DNA from: Rhizorhabdus histidinilytica
Lineage (GTDB): Bacteria; Pseudomonadota; Alphaproteobacteria; Sphingomonadales; Sphingomonadaceae
Assembly: GCF_900167915.1 (NCBI RefSeq)
Contig: NZ_FUYM01000007.1
Location: forward strand, 124,001 to 188,000
Direction: 5' to 3'
DNA length: 64,000 bases
Part shown: positions 1 through 8,285 of the stretch, piece after piece
Layout of the letters: each line of letters opens with the position of its first letter
How positions within the stretch are numbered: the stretch's first letter is position 1
Notes under the pieces: generated by a model
Seen by the model: the letters and a program-made list of their open reading frames with translations, nothing else
The model's database searches: none
What the model was told of the DNA's origin: nothing
Position numbers and translations under genes: made by a program

Positions 1-418
1 GCTGCGCCTCATAGTCGACCTCGATGAGCTCGGCGGCGTCCTTCGCGGCGTTCAGCGTCTCGGCGACGATGACGGCGACGGGTTCGCCGACATAGCGGGT
101 GACGTCGCGCGCGATCACCGCGAAGGGCGGTTCGAAATTGGGCTGGCCGTCGGGACCGGTGCGACGGACCATCGAGGTGAACCCGCCCAGGCCGTCGGCC
201 GTTGCGTCGGCGCCGGTCAGGATCGCCAAGACGCCCGGAACCTCCAGCGCGGCATCGATCGCGATGCCGCCGATCCGCGCGAAGGCGTGCTGCGATCGCA
301 GGACGTACATCCGCGCCGATCCGGCAGGGGCGATGTCGTCGGTATAGCGGCCGGTGCCGCGCACCAGGCGCAGATCCTCGGTCCTCGGCAGCGACTGGCC
401 TATTCCGAACTCGCGCAT
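1..418 (-). CDS. Xanthine/CO dehydrogenase-type molybdopterin subunit, N-terminus (partial)
   Basis: This is the first 139 residues of a large molybdenum hydroxylase subunit of the CoxL/XdhA family; the rest lies left of the window. The visible part is the ald_Xan_dh_C N-terminal domain, with the usual opening GQSLPRTEDLRLVRGTGRYT, then RSQHAFARI near residue 42 and YVGEPVAVIVAET near residue 109. The ATG follows an AGAGGA ribosome site. Enzymes of this class hydroxylate N-heterocycles, aldehydes or aromatic acids using Mo-pterin with FeS and FAD partners. True CO dehydrogenase activity cannot be judged because the active-site loop is outside. It is divergent from the CoxG gene at 706. Confidence 0.88.
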   Translation of the reverse strand, partial: MREFGIGQSLPRTEDLRLVRGTGRYTDDIAPAGSARMYVLRSQHAFARIGGIAIDAALEVPGVLAILTGADATADGLGGFTSMVRRTGPDGQPNFEPPFAVIARDVTRYVGEPVAVIVAETLNAAKDAAELIEVDYEAQ

Positions 419-705
419 ATGTCCTCTTCCCTGTCCGGGGCGCTGCCCGGGCCGTCGATGCCGGCCGGGTCACTATAGGGGTGCGATTCCCATCTGCCCA
501 ATTTTGTCGCGGTGCGACCGGATGGATTCGCCCGCCTTTAGGAAACTGCTGCCCGAGTGGATTCCCATTCCGCTCAATTCGGGCCTTTCCGGCGAAAAGG
601 CGGCGATTTCGGTATGGCCGATCGCTTGTGGCGGGCCGGGTGCCGCGATAGCCAGCGAAGGAGACGGGGCGACGAGCCGTCCCGAGCCGATGGAGCGGAT
701 TTCTT
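419..705. promoter_or_regulatory. Divergent intergenic region between coxL-like and coxG-like genes
   Basis: This 287-base non-coding stretch separates two genes transcribed away from each other, so it should hold both promoters. I see two similar copies of a GATTCCCAT-led element at 485-505 and 560-580, 75 bases apart, which could be paired operator sites. No convincing sigma-70 boxes or small gene were recognised. Confidence 0.45.
485..580. repeat. Imperfect direct repeat, GATTCCCAT-led element, two copies
   Basis: The copies at 485-505 and 560-580 share GATTCCCAT exactly and a CCAATT/TCAATT tail at equal spacing. The 75-base offset is close to seven helical turns, which would place both on the same DNA face. 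Function is inferred only from location in a divergent promoter region. Confidence 0.35.
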
Positions 706-1173
706 ATGGCGTTCAAGATGGATGGCGAGAGCGTGCTGCCGGCCGGCCGCGAGACGGTCTGGGCCAATCTCAACGATCCGGAGACACTCAAGGCCTGCAT
801 TCCCGGTTGCCAGGAGCTGGAGCAGAAGGAGAATGGCGGCTTTTCGGCGGTGGTGAAGGTGAAGATCGGCCCGGTCTCCGCGACCTTCAAGGGATCGGTC
901 GACCTCACCGACCTCGATCCGCCCAGCGGCTATCGCATCGTCGGCCAGGGCGAAGGCGGCGCGGCCGGCTTTGCGCGGGGCGGCGCGACGGTCGGCCTGA
1001 TCGAGCAGGAGGACGGCACGCTGCTGCGCTACGACGTTGACGCGGTGATCGGCGGGCGGCTGGCGCAGCTCGGCGGACGGCTGGTCAACGGCGTCGCCAA
1101 GAAGCTGGCCGACGAGTTCTTCGCCAAGTTCGCGCAGCTCATCGAGGAACGGCACGGGACGGCCAGCGTCTGA
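706..1173 (+). CDS. CoxG/SRPBCC-family carbon monoxide dehydrogenase subunit G
   Basis: A 155-residue CoxG-family START/SRPBCC protein. The family signature is the opening MDGESVLPAGRETVWANLND followed by a CIPGC motif near residue 31 and a VKIGPVSATFKG strand near residue 53. CoxG proteins accompany molybdenum hydroxylases and are thought to aid membrane attachment or maturation; some SRPBCC members bind hydrophobic ligands. The position beside a CoxL-type gene supports this role. It runs divergently from that gene, so it is not in the same transcript. It ends just before a terminator hairpin. Confidence 0.85.
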   Translation: MAFKMDGESVLPAGRETVWANLNDPETLKACIPGCQELEQKENGGFSAVVKVKIGPVSATFKGSVDLTDLDPPSGYRIVGQGEGGAAGFARGGATVGLIEQEDGTLLRYDVDAVIGGRLAQLGGRLVNGVAKKLADEFFAKFAQLIEERHGTASV

Positions 1174-1197
1174 CCTGCCTGCTCCGTGGATAGGAAA

Positions 1198-1228
1198 AGG
1201 GCCGTCCCGAGAGGCGGCCCTGTTCGTT
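1198..1228. terminator. Bidirectional intrinsic terminator between convergent genes
   Basis: A 7-bp perfect stem, AGGGCCG at 1198-1204 with CGGCCCT at 1215-1221, is followed by a T-rich GTTCGTTT. It lies between the convergent coxG-like and LLM genes, and an AAAA run before the left arm would serve the minus strand. Confidence 0.7.
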
Positions 1229-2257
1229 TCAGTCGATCGAGAAGCGTGGGATGACCGCGTCGCGCATGGCGTGCAGGAAATCGAGCTTGTCGGGCATCAG
1301 CGCGGTGAAGGCGATGTTGCGGATGCCCATCGTCTCCAGCGACCGGATACGCTCCACGAAATCGTCGGGCGTGCCGAGGATGCCGAAGCGGTCGGCCAGA
1401 TAGTCGCGCAGGCCCAGCTCGTCGAGCATCGCCGCATTGCGCTGCGGCGTCGCGGCGCCGGGCGTCTCATGGTGGCCCATGAAGTCGTAGCGGCGCTTCA
1501 GTTCCTGTAGCTTCGGCCAGATGGCGTCGGGGATGAACTTGCCCTCCTGCTGGAACCGGGCGAGGCGGTTGCCGATCCCCAGCAGTCCCGACGGAATGGT
1601 GTCGATCGCGGCGTCGCGCGAGCTGCCCATGCAGGCGCGGGCGTGCCACCAGATATCGATGTCGTCGATCGACCGGCCGGCCTCGCGCGCGGCCTCGTCG
1701 ATCTGGCGAAGCGTGTCCTCGATCACCTCGGGCAGGAAGCCCGTCTCCAGGAAGACGCCGTCGGCGATGCGGCCGGCGAGGCGCAAGCCCTTGGGACCGC
1801 CGGGCGCCATGTAGATCGGGATATGGTCATGATACCAGCCGAACTGGACCTTGTTGCCGCGATAGGTCGCTTCGCCCTTTTCCAGCAGTGCGCGCACGGT
1901 GAGGATATATTCCTCCAGATCGGCCTGCTTCGCGGGCTTCTCACCCAGATTGTAGACGCCGCTGTCGCCGGTCGACAGGCCCAGATAGGCGCGGCCTCCG
2001 GCGATCTCGTTGACCGCCGCTATGCCCGCCGCGGCCACCGCCGGATGGCGGGTGACCGGGTTGCTGATGTAGGAGCCGAGCCTGCACCGGCTGGTCTCCA
2101 GCGCGATCATGGTCAGGCCGACATAATGGTCGCCGACCAGCGCCGGCGTGTCGCCGGTCATCACCATCGCGAAGCCGGCCTCGTCCGCCGTGCGGCTGAG
2201 CAGCTTAAATTCGTCGAGCTTCTTCGGATAGAATCCGTGGCCGAATGCAAAGCGCAT
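1229..2257 (-). CDS. LLM-class flavin-dependent oxidoreductase
   Basis: A 342-residue luciferase-like monooxygenase (bacterial luciferase TIM barrel), of usual family length. Visible features are the N-terminal beta strand FGHGFYPKKLDEF, the TGDTP turn near residue 35, an ISNPVTRHPAV segment near residue 64 and the IYMAPGGPKGLRLAGRIADG flavin-site region near residue 149. Members use FMN or F420 to oxidise hydrophobic substrates or reduce ketones. An AGGAGGGA site precedes the ATG. It lies 105 bases downstream of the GntR-type gene on the same strand and may be its target. Substrate is unknown. Confidence 0.85.
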   Translation of the reverse strand: MRFAFGHGFYPKKLDEFKLLSRTADEAGFAMVMTGDTPALVGDHYVGLTMIALETSRCRLGSYISNPVTRHPAVAAAGIAAVNEIAGGRAYLGLSTGDSGVYNLGEKPAKQADLEEYILTVRALLEKGEATYRGNKVQFGWYHDHIPIYMAPGGPKGLRLAGRIADGVFLETGFLPEVIEDTLRQIDEAAREAGRSIDDIDIWWHARACMGSSRDAAIDTIPSGLLGIGNRLARFQQEGKFIPDAIWPKLQELKRRYDFMGHHETPGAATPQRNAAMLDELGLRDYLADRFGILGTPDDFVERIRSLETMGIRNIAFTALMPDKLDFLHAMRDAVIPRFSID

Positions 2258-2362
2258 GGCGTCCCTCCTTGGATGACGACCCTGCGACTAGGCGGACGGC
2301 GGCGGGATGGCTCATATGATTTTTCGCCCAGTCATGTCGTCGGGCCGGCGATCCGGAACGGA

Positions 2363-3121
2363 TCAAGCGTCGGTTTCCGGTGCGCCGATGATCGCCCTGC
2401 CGACGCCGCTCTCCTCCATGAAGCGGGCGATGCGGGCAAGGTTGGAGCGGCAGAAGTCGCTGGCCGCCGCGAAGTCGCCCGCCTCCATCAGGTCGAGCAG
2501 ATGCTCCTGGCTGGCGACGTCGAGCTGGAAGGCCGTCTTGCCGACCGCCATGTTGGTCGCCGTGGCCGCCGCGACCATCGGTTCGTAGATGGTGTGGATC
2601 ATGCTGACGATCAGATCGAGCACGCGGTTCTCCATCAGGCCGACCAGCACCCTGTGGAAGGCGGTGGTGCGGCCGACATAGGCGCCGACGTCGTGCATCG
2701 CCGCCCGCGCCTGCGCCAGGATCGCGCGCAGCTCCCCGAACTGCTCCGGGGTGATCCGACCCTCCAGCCCGCGCACCAGCTCGGGCTCGATCATCGACCG
2801 GGCGCGCTGGAGTTCGAGCAGGGTCGCCTGCTTGGTCTGCAGGTAGATGGCGGCGTTGGCGGCGGTGATCGTGACGGCCGGATGGCGTACCGCGGCGCCA
2901 CCGTTCTTGCCGCGCTGGATCACCACCAGGCCCATCGCCTCGAGAATGCGGATCGCCTCGCGGAGGGTGGGACGGGAGATGCCGAACATCGCCATCATCT
3001 CGGTTTCGCTGGGCAGGCTCTCGCCCGCCTTGAAACGCCCTTCGACGATTTCCTTGCGGAGATAGTTGGCGGCCTTCTCGCCCAGTTTCACGGGTCGTAG
3101 CTTGCTGGCCGAAGGCGGCAC
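2363..3121 (-). CDS. GntR-family (FadR subfamily, FCD domain) transcriptional regulator
   Basis: A 252-residue regulator with an N-terminal winged helix-turn-helix (about residues 13-80, core ISRPTLREAIRILEAMGLV) and a C-terminal FCD ligand-binding domain. H156 and H207 sit at positions usual for FCD metal-ligand histidines. FadR-subfamily proteins usually repress catabolic genes and release DNA on binding an organic acid or acyl-CoA. It is divergent from the MFS gene at 3258 with a palindrome between them (3193-3213), so it probably controls itself and the transport/epimerase block, and possibly the downstream LLM gene. Confidence 0.9.
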   Translation of the reverse strand: MPPSASKLRPVKLGEKAANYLRKEIVEGRFKAGESLPSETEMMAMFGISRPTLREAIRILEAMGLVVIQRGKNGGAAVRHPAVTITAANAAIYLQTKQATLLELQRARSMIEPELVRGLEGRITPEQFGELRAILAQARAAMHDVGAYVGRTTAFHRVLVGLMENRVLDLIVSMIHTIYEPMVAAATATNMAVGKTAFQLDVASQEHLLDLMEAGDFAAASDFCRSNLARIARFMEESGVGRAIIGAPETDA

Positions 3122-3192
3122 GATGGAGTTCCTGAAATCGCTGTCGTTCGTCTTGAGAAGGAGGCGTCGAACCCGCGCTTGTCAAGCATGGC

Positions 3193-3213
3193 GGTCTTGT
3201 CACCCATAAGACC
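3193..3213. promoter_or_regulatory. Candidate operator palindrome for the GntR-type regulator
   Basis: GGTCTT at 3193-3198 and AAGACC at 3208-3213 form a perfect 6-bp inverted repeat around a 9-base spacer. It lies in the 136-base gap between the divergent gntR-like and MFS genes, where an autoregulatory operator is expected. It does not match the E. coli FadR consensus, so assignment is inferred from symmetry and position. Confidence 0.45.
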
Positions 3214-3257
3214 CCCTCCTACACAACGCTAAGAAAAAAACTGGAGAGGCGTCGGTT

Positions 3258-4538
3258 ATGTGCGATTCTTCCACCGCCGAGTCGCGCGTCGACCGACGCA
3301 GCTGGTACATGCTGGGCATATTGGTGCTCGTCTACATCATGGGCTCGGTCGACCGCGCCGTGCCCTCTGTCGTCGTCGAGCCGCTCAAGCGCGAATTCGA
3401 CCTGAGCGACGCGCAGATCGGGGTGCTCACCGGCTTCGCCTATTCGATCCCTTATGCGCTGGCGGCGCTGCCTGGCGGCTGGTTGCTCGACCGGCTCGAC
3501 CGGCGCCGCTTCCTCGCCTTCACCACGGTGGTGTGGAGCGTGCTCACCATGGCGGGCGCGGCGGTGCAGAACTATGTCGCACTGCTGCTCGCGCGGATGG
3601 GCGTCGGCGCGTCGGAGGCGCCGGCCTCTCCGGGCAGTCTGTCGCTGATCAGCGATCTCTTCCCGCGCGAACGACGCGGCACTGCGGTCAGCCTCTATTA
3701 TGCCGGCACCGCCGTCGGGCAGTTCATCACCTTCATGGTCGGCGGCTGGCTGCTGATGCATTTCGGCTGGCGCTCGCTGTTCCTGATCGCCGGCGTGCCG
3801 GGCCTGGTCCTCGCCGCGCTGCTGGTCTTCACCTGCAAGGAGCCGGAGCGCGGCCGCTTCGACCCTCCCTCCGCCGAGGGGCCGCGCCGGGCGGTCTCCT
3901 ATGCCGTGGCGGCGCGCTGGATCCTGCGGTCGCGGCCGCTGCTCCACAGCATCTGGGGCAATATGCTGTCGACCGGCGTGCAGTTCTCGGTGATGGTGTG
4001 GACGGTCTCCTTCCTGGTCCGCATCCACGGCCTGACCCCCGAGAGGGCGGCGATCTGGGTCGGGCTCGGCATCGGGCTGATGCAGACCCTGGGATCGCTG
4101 CTCGCCGGCCCCGTCACCGACCGTTTCTCGCGCGGCGAATCCGCCCGGCTGGCGCTGGTGCCGGCGACCTTCACGGTGCTTGCCGCATTGACCGGCGTCG
4201 CAATGTGCCTCGCGCCGACGCTCACCGCGGCGCTCGTCGCCATGGCGGTATTCGCGGTGCTCGTCGGCGGGGTGGTCGGCCCTGGCTATGCCACGCTGGT
4301 CAGCTTCACCGAGCCGCACATGCGGGGTTCGGTCCTCTCGATCGCCAAACTCTTCTCGATCCTGATCGGCAATGGCGTGCTGTCCTTCATGACCGGCAAG
4401 CTCAGCGACATGATCGGCACGCCGGATTCGATCCGCTGGGCGCTGGCGGCGACGCTGCTGTTCCACCTCTGGGCCGCCTTCCACTTCTGGCGCGCGTCGC
4501 GTGCCGCGCAGCGGATTGCGGCGAATAACTCCGCGTAG
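3258..4538 (+). CDS. MFS transporter, spinster-like organic-substrate carrier
   Basis: A 426-residue inner-membrane carrier with 12 predicted helices. MFS motif A appears as GGWLLDRLDRRR at residues 73-84, after a FDLSDAQIGVLTGFAYSIPY stretch seen in sphingomonad spinster-type carriers. The charged loop after about residue 200 is the usual central loop. A GGAGAGG ribosome site precedes the ATG. It is the first gene of a plus-strand run (epimerase, VOC, sulfotransferase, epimerase, SDR), so it may import that pathway's substrate. It resembles the carrier at 11220. Direction and substrate are not shown by sequence. Confidence 0.88.
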   Translation: MCDSSTAESRVDRRSWYMLGILVLVYIMGSVDRAVPSVVVEPLKREFDLSDAQIGVLTGFAYSIPYALAALPGGWLLDRLDRRRFLAFTTVVWSVLTMAGAAVQNYVALLLARMGVGASEAPASPGSLSLISDLFPRERRGTAVSLYYAGTAVGQFITFMVGGWLLMHFGWRSLFLIAGVPGLVLAALLVFTCKEPERGRFDPPSAEGPRRAVSYAVAARWILRSRPLLHSIWGNMLSTGVQFSVMVWTVSFLVRIHGLTPERAAIWVGLGIGLMQTLGSLLAGPVTDRFSRGESARLALVPATFTVLAALTGVAMCLAPTLTAALVAMAVFAVLVGGVVGPGYATLVSFTEPHMRGSVLSIAKLFSILIGNGVLSFMTGKLSDMIGTPDSIRWALAATLLFHLWAAFHFWRASRAAQRIAANNSA

Positions 4539-4650
4539 AAAGTTAAATCATATAAACAATTAGATTGTCGCCATCGGGCGGCCTTCCTACCATCCCGTCG
4601 ACGAGCTTCGCGCGAACCGGCGAGCCCAGGAACCGACAGGAGACGACCCG

Positions 4651-5586
4651 ATGGCGATTGCCGGCAAGACCATTCTCGTGACCGGGGCGACCGGCCAGCT
4701 CGCCGGGGCGGTCGCGCGCGGGCTGGTGGGGGACAACGAGATCATCGCACTCGCCCGCTTCAGCGCGCCCGGATCGCGTGAGAGCCTGGAGGCGGCCGGG
4801 GTCCGCTGCGTCCGCGGCGACTACGTCACCCGCGATTTCCGGGAGGCGCCGGAGACGGTCGATTATGTCTTCCATGCCGCCGCCAACACCAAGCCGGCGA
4901 CGATGGAAGAAGGGATGCGCGACAATGCGGAGGGCACTGCCTTCCTGATGGAGCGCTACAGGGACGCCAGGGGCTTCGTCCATGTTTCGGCGACGGGCTG
5001 CTATGCCGCGCATCCCGATCCCGAGCATGTATTCACCGAGGACGAGCCGCTCGGCGGGGCCACCTATTTCGCGCCTATGTACGGCGTGTCGAAGACCGCG
5101 ACCGAGGGCGTGGTCCGCTCGCTATGCCGGATCTATGGCCTGCCGACCGTTATCGCCCGGATGAACGTCGCCTATGGCGGGCCCTATTTCGACGGCGGCC
5201 TGCCGGGGCGGCAGCTCGATGCGCTGCTGGCGGACGAGCCGATCAGGCTGCAGCGCGGCCAGCGCTGGTTTCAGGCACCCATCCATGAGGACGATATCAC
5301 CCGCCATGTGCCGATCCTGCTGGAGAAGGCGACGGTGCCGGCGACGATCATCAACTGGGGCGGCGACGAAGGCGTCGAGGTCGAGACCTGGGTCCGTTAC
5401 CTCGGCGAGCTGGTCGGCAAGGAACCGCGCTTCGAATATGACGACCGGCCGCGCTCGGCGAGCTGGATCGGCGATCATCGCAAGCGCATCGCGCTCGGCT
5501 GCGAATGCCGGGTCCATTGGCGGGAGGGCATGAAGCGGATGATCGCCGCGCGCCATCCCGAAGTGAAGATACGCGAGATCGCGTGA
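4651..5586 (+). CDS. NAD(P)-dependent epimerase/dehydratase (extended SDR)
   Basis: A 311-residue extended SDR. The Rossmann motif TGATGQLA spans residues 11-18 and the catalytic pair is Y144/K148 in YGVSK, with VSATG giving the active-site Ser/Thr near 113. The C-terminal region (GEL..EPRFEYDDRPR) is the usual substrate domain. Reactions of the family include oxidation of sterol-like 3-hydroxy groups and sugar epimerisation; context favours a hydrophobic alcohol or lactone. A close paralogue lies at 7272 but has lost the tyrosine. It follows the MFS gene after an AT-rich 112-base gap and is followed within 20 bases by the VOC gene. Confidence 0.82.
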   Translation: MAIAGKTILVTGATGQLAGAVARGLVGDNEIIALARFSAPGSRESLEAAGVRCVRGDYVTRDFREAPETVDYVFHAAANTKPATMEEGMRDNAEGTAFLMERYRDARGFVHVSATGCYAAHPDPEHVFTEDEPLGGATYFAPMYGVSKTATEGVVRSLCRIYGLPTVIARMNVAYGGPYFDGGLPGRQLDALLADEPIRLQRGQRWFQAPIHEDDITRHVPILLEKATVPATIINWGGDEGVEVETWVRYLGELVGKEPRFEYDDRPRSASWIGDHRKRIALGCECRVHWREGMKRMIAARHPEVKIREIA

Positions 5587-5605
5587 TGTCCCGAGGAGGA
5601 GCGGC

Positions 5606-6073
5606 ATGATGACGCGCTACGATCATATCTGCCTGACGGTCGGCGACCTCGATCGCTCGATCGCCTTCTACGAGCGCTATTTCGGGCTGAAGGTCGTGCG
5701 GCGCGATGCGCCCCACAAGGGGGCGGTGGTGGAATCCATGACCGGTGTCGCGGGCGGCGAACTGCTCGCCGCCTTCCTGACCGACGGTCGCTTCGTCCTG
5801 GAGCTGACCCAGTTCACGGCGGGGCAGGGCGCGCGCACCACCGGCTCCCCCGCCAACGAGGTGGGCAGCCCGCACATCGGCTTCGCCTGCGATGATGTCC
5901 GTGCGATCCATGCGAAGTGGAGCGTCGAGGGCGTCCGTTTCCATGCCGATCCGATCGTCAGCCGCACCCGCAACACCTGGTCGGTGATGATGTCGGACCC
6001 CGACGGAATCCTGATCGAGCTGCGCGAGGGCCCGGCGCTGACGCCGGAGCAGTTCGCCCTGGCAGGCGCCTGA
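5606..6073 (+). CDS. VOC-family (glyoxalase/dioxygenase-like) metalloenzyme
   Basis: A 155-residue vicinal-oxygen-chelate protein with two beta-alpha-beta-beta-beta modules. The four expected metal ligands are all present: H7, E66, H90 and E138. A complete set suggests a working divalent-metal enzyme such as an isomerase, lyase or dioxygenase-like protein rather than a bare binding fold. A GAGGAGGAG ribosome site precedes two adjacent ATGs; the first is taken. It lies between the epimerase and sulfotransferase genes in one apparent transcript. The reaction is not identifiable. Confidence 0.8.
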   Translation: MMTRYDHICLTVGDLDRSIAFYERYFGLKVVRRDAPHKGAVVESMTGVAGGELLAAFLTDGRFVLELTQFTAGQGARTTGSPANEVGSPHIGFACDDVRAIHAKWSVEGVRFHADPIVSRTRNTWSVMMSDPDGILIELREGPALTPEQFALAGA

Positions 6074-6106
6074 TCGCGAAGCGAACGGACTTGGGGAGAG
6101 TGTGAC

Positions 6107-7258
6107 ATGGCGCTGGACGCCGAAGAGCTGAAGGCGCGGGCCCGCGCCGAGACCGGGTTGAACGATTATGGCGACGCGCCGCTTGACGAGTCTCTGGACA
6201 TTTTCTGCCGCTCGCTCCGGGAGGAGGCGCGGCTGACTCCGGAGGGCGTCGAAAAGGCCGAGGCGCTGATCCTCTCGCGCCTTGCCGAGCGGCTGCGCAT
6301 CGAGGATTTCATCGCCCGTCATCCCGAGGTGCTCGAACAGGAAGTGGCGCCCGTCGTGCTGCTGGCCGGCATGCCGCGCAGCGGCACCACCGCCTTCGCC
6401 CAGCATCTGTCGGAGGACCCCGCCGCGCGCGCGATCCCGCGATGGGAATGCAACAGCCTCGTCCCTCCCGAGGCCGGCGCCCATGGCGATGACGATCCGC
6501 GCCTCGCGAAAAGCCGTGCCGCCTTCGAGCAGGCGTTCAGGGAGATGCCCTGGCGGCAGGCGATCCTGCCCAACAACTATGACGACCCCGCCGAGCACGG
6601 CATCCTGATGGGCCTGACTTTCCTTAACCTCCAGCTGCCGACGCTCTATCGGGTGCCGAGCTGGGAAGCCTGGATGATGGAGCAGGACCTGACGCCTGGC
6701 TACGAGTATCTGGCCAAGGTGCTGAAGCTGCTGCAATGGGCCAAAGCTGCCGATTTCTGGAGCCTCAAGCTGCCGCCCGACCTGTTCGCTCTCAACGCCA
6801 TCGACCGGGTCTTTCCCGGCACGCGCTTCGTCTGGTCGCATCGCCATCCGCTCGAATCGATCTCATCGGTGTGCAGCCTGTCGGCCAATCTGCGCGAGAA
6901 GCAGGCCGGGGCCCATGTCGATCCGCTAGAGATCGGGCCGACCCAGCTCGCCTTCCAGGCCGAAGCCTGCGACCGTGCTATGGCCGCGCGGGCGACGATC
7001 GGCGAGGATCGGTTCATCGACGTCTACCAGTCGGACCTCTCGCGCGACATCCCCGGCACGATCGAGGCGCTCTATGCGAAGCTGGGGCTGCCGTTCACCG
7101 ATGCCTATCGTGCCAAGCTGACGGCGCGCTTGGTGGAGAAGCCGCGTGGTCGCTTCGGCAAGCATGACCATCAACTCGATCGCTACGGGATCAGCGAGCG
7201 GCAGGTCGTCGATCGCTTCTCCGTCTATATCGACAGGTTCCATTCGGGCCGCGACTGA
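6107..7258 (+). CDS. Sulfotransferase family protein (PAPS-binding)
   Basis: A 383-residue sulfotransferase-fold protein. The 5'-phosphosulfate loop is GMPRSGTT at residues 88-95 and the 3'-phosphate region is FVWSHRHPLESI around residue 245. The fold transfers sulfate from PAPS to alcohols or amines, although many bacterial members are uncharacterised. Length is normal for the bacterial Sulfotransfer_3 type. It is flanked by two extended SDRs and a VOC gene in the same direction with gaps of 13-34 bases. A role in modifying a hydroxylated hydrophobic compound is inferred, not shown. No PAPS biosynthesis gene is in the window. Confidence 0.82.
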   Translation: MALDAEELKARARAETGLNDYGDAPLDESLDIFCRSLREEARLTPEGVEKAEALILSRLAERLRIEDFIARHPEVLEQEVAPVVLLAGMPRSGTTAFAQHLSEDPAARAIPRWECNSLVPPEAGAHGDDDPRLAKSRAAFEQAFREMPWRQAILPNNYDDPAEHGILMGLTFLNLQLPTLYRVPSWEAWMMEQDLTPGYEYLAKVLKLLQWAKAADFWSLKLPPDLFALNAIDRVFPGTRFVWSHRHPLESISSVCSLSANLREKQAGAHVDPLEIGPTQLAFQAEACDRAMAARATIGEDRFIDVYQSDLSRDIPGTIEALYAKLGLPFTDAYRAKLTARLVEKPRGRFGKHDHQLDRYGISERQVVDRFSVYIDRFHSGRD

Positions 7259-7271
7259 GGAGGGCAGGGCG

Positions 7272-8255
7272 ATGCTGAAGGACCGCAGGATTCTCGTCAC
7301 CGGCGTCACCGGAAAGGCGGTCATCCCGATCGCGGCGGCGCTCGCCCGGGACAATGAGGTGTGGGGGCAGGCGCGCTTCACCGATCCGCGCGACCGCCAG
7401 GCGATCGCCGCGCTCGGCATCCGGCCCTGCGCCGCCGACCTCGACAGCGGTGACCTCGGCGAACTGCCCGGCGATGTCGACTATGTCCTCCACTTCGCCT
7501 GGATGCGCGCAGCGCGCGAGGCGCTGGAGCAGGCGATGCGGGTCAACGTCGAGGGTGCCGGGCTGATCCTCAACCATTGCCGCACGGCGAAGGCCGCGCT
7601 CGTCGTCTCCTCGACGGCAGTCTATCTGGCCCATTCCGATCCCTGGCATCGCTATCGCGAGGGCGATCCGGTGGGACCCAGCGCCACGGCGGCGGCGGCA
7701 ACCAGCCCGATATGCAAGGTCGGGTTGGAAGCGATGGCGCGTTTCGCGGCGCGGACCCACGACCTGCCGGTCACCATCGCCCGGCTCAACACGGTGCTCG
7801 GGCCGCACCAGGCCTTCTACGGCAAGCAGGTGGCGGCGGTGCTCGAAGGGCGGGAGATCGTCCTGCCCGGCGAGACCGACACGCACAGTCCGATCCACAG
7901 CGAGGACATGATCCGCCAGATCGAGCCGCTGCTCGACGCGGCCGGGCGCGCTCCGCTGACCGTCAACTGGTGCGGCGACGACGTCGCGATCAGCCAGGAG
8001 ACGATCGCTCGGATCGGCGAGCGCGCCGGCCGAGACGTGCGCTTCACCGTCCGGTCGGCGCCGGGCCTCGCGGGCGGCAACATCTCCGATCCGGAGAAGC
8101 GGCGCTCGATCACGGGCCCGTGCCTGACCGGGTTCGGCGAGGGCTTCGAACGCCTGCTCGACGAGATGCTCGACGGTGCCGCGCCGTCCTTGCCGCAGCG
8201 CGACTGGGCCTATGGCTCGGGCGCGCAGAACCAGATCTTCCAGGGCATCGCCTGA
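7272..8255 (+). CDS. Extended SDR (epimerase-like) lacking the catalytic tyrosine
   Basis: A 327-residue paralogue of the extended SDR at 4651. The start chosen is the ATG at 7272 after AGGAGGGCAGGG; an upstream in-frame ATG at 7146 would run deep into the sulfotransferase gene. The nucleotide loop is TGVTGKAV (residues 10-17) and the serine region is VSSTAVY near 114. Where the family has YxxxK the sequence reads SPICK at 145-149, so Tyr becomes Ser while Lys is kept. Classical hydride transfer is therefore doubtful. It may form a heteromer with its paralogue, or act as a lyase or binding protein. Confidence 0.8.
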   Translation: MLKDRRILVTGVTGKAVIPIAAALARDNEVWGQARFTDPRDRQAIAALGIRPCAADLDSGDLGELPGDVDYVLHFAWMRAAREALEQAMRVNVEGAGLILNHCRTAKAALVVSSTAVYLAHSDPWHRYREGDPVGPSATAAAATSPICKVGLEAMARFAARTHDLPVTIARLNTVLGPHQAFYGKQVAAVLEGREIVLPGETDTHSPIHSEDMIRQIEPLLDAAGRAPLTVNWCGDDVAISQETIARIGERAGRDVRFTVRSAPGLAGGNISDPEKRRSITGPCLTGFGEGFERLLDEMLDGAAPSLPQRDWAYGSGAQNQIFQGIA

Positions 8256-8285
8256 AAGCCCGTCAAGACGAGAGGAGCGAGGACC

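Noticed and set aside
7146-7271. In-frame extension of the second epimerase-like gene
   Set aside because: It would overlap 113 bases of the sulfotransferase and adds residues with no homology pattern; the ATG at 7272 has a ribosome site.
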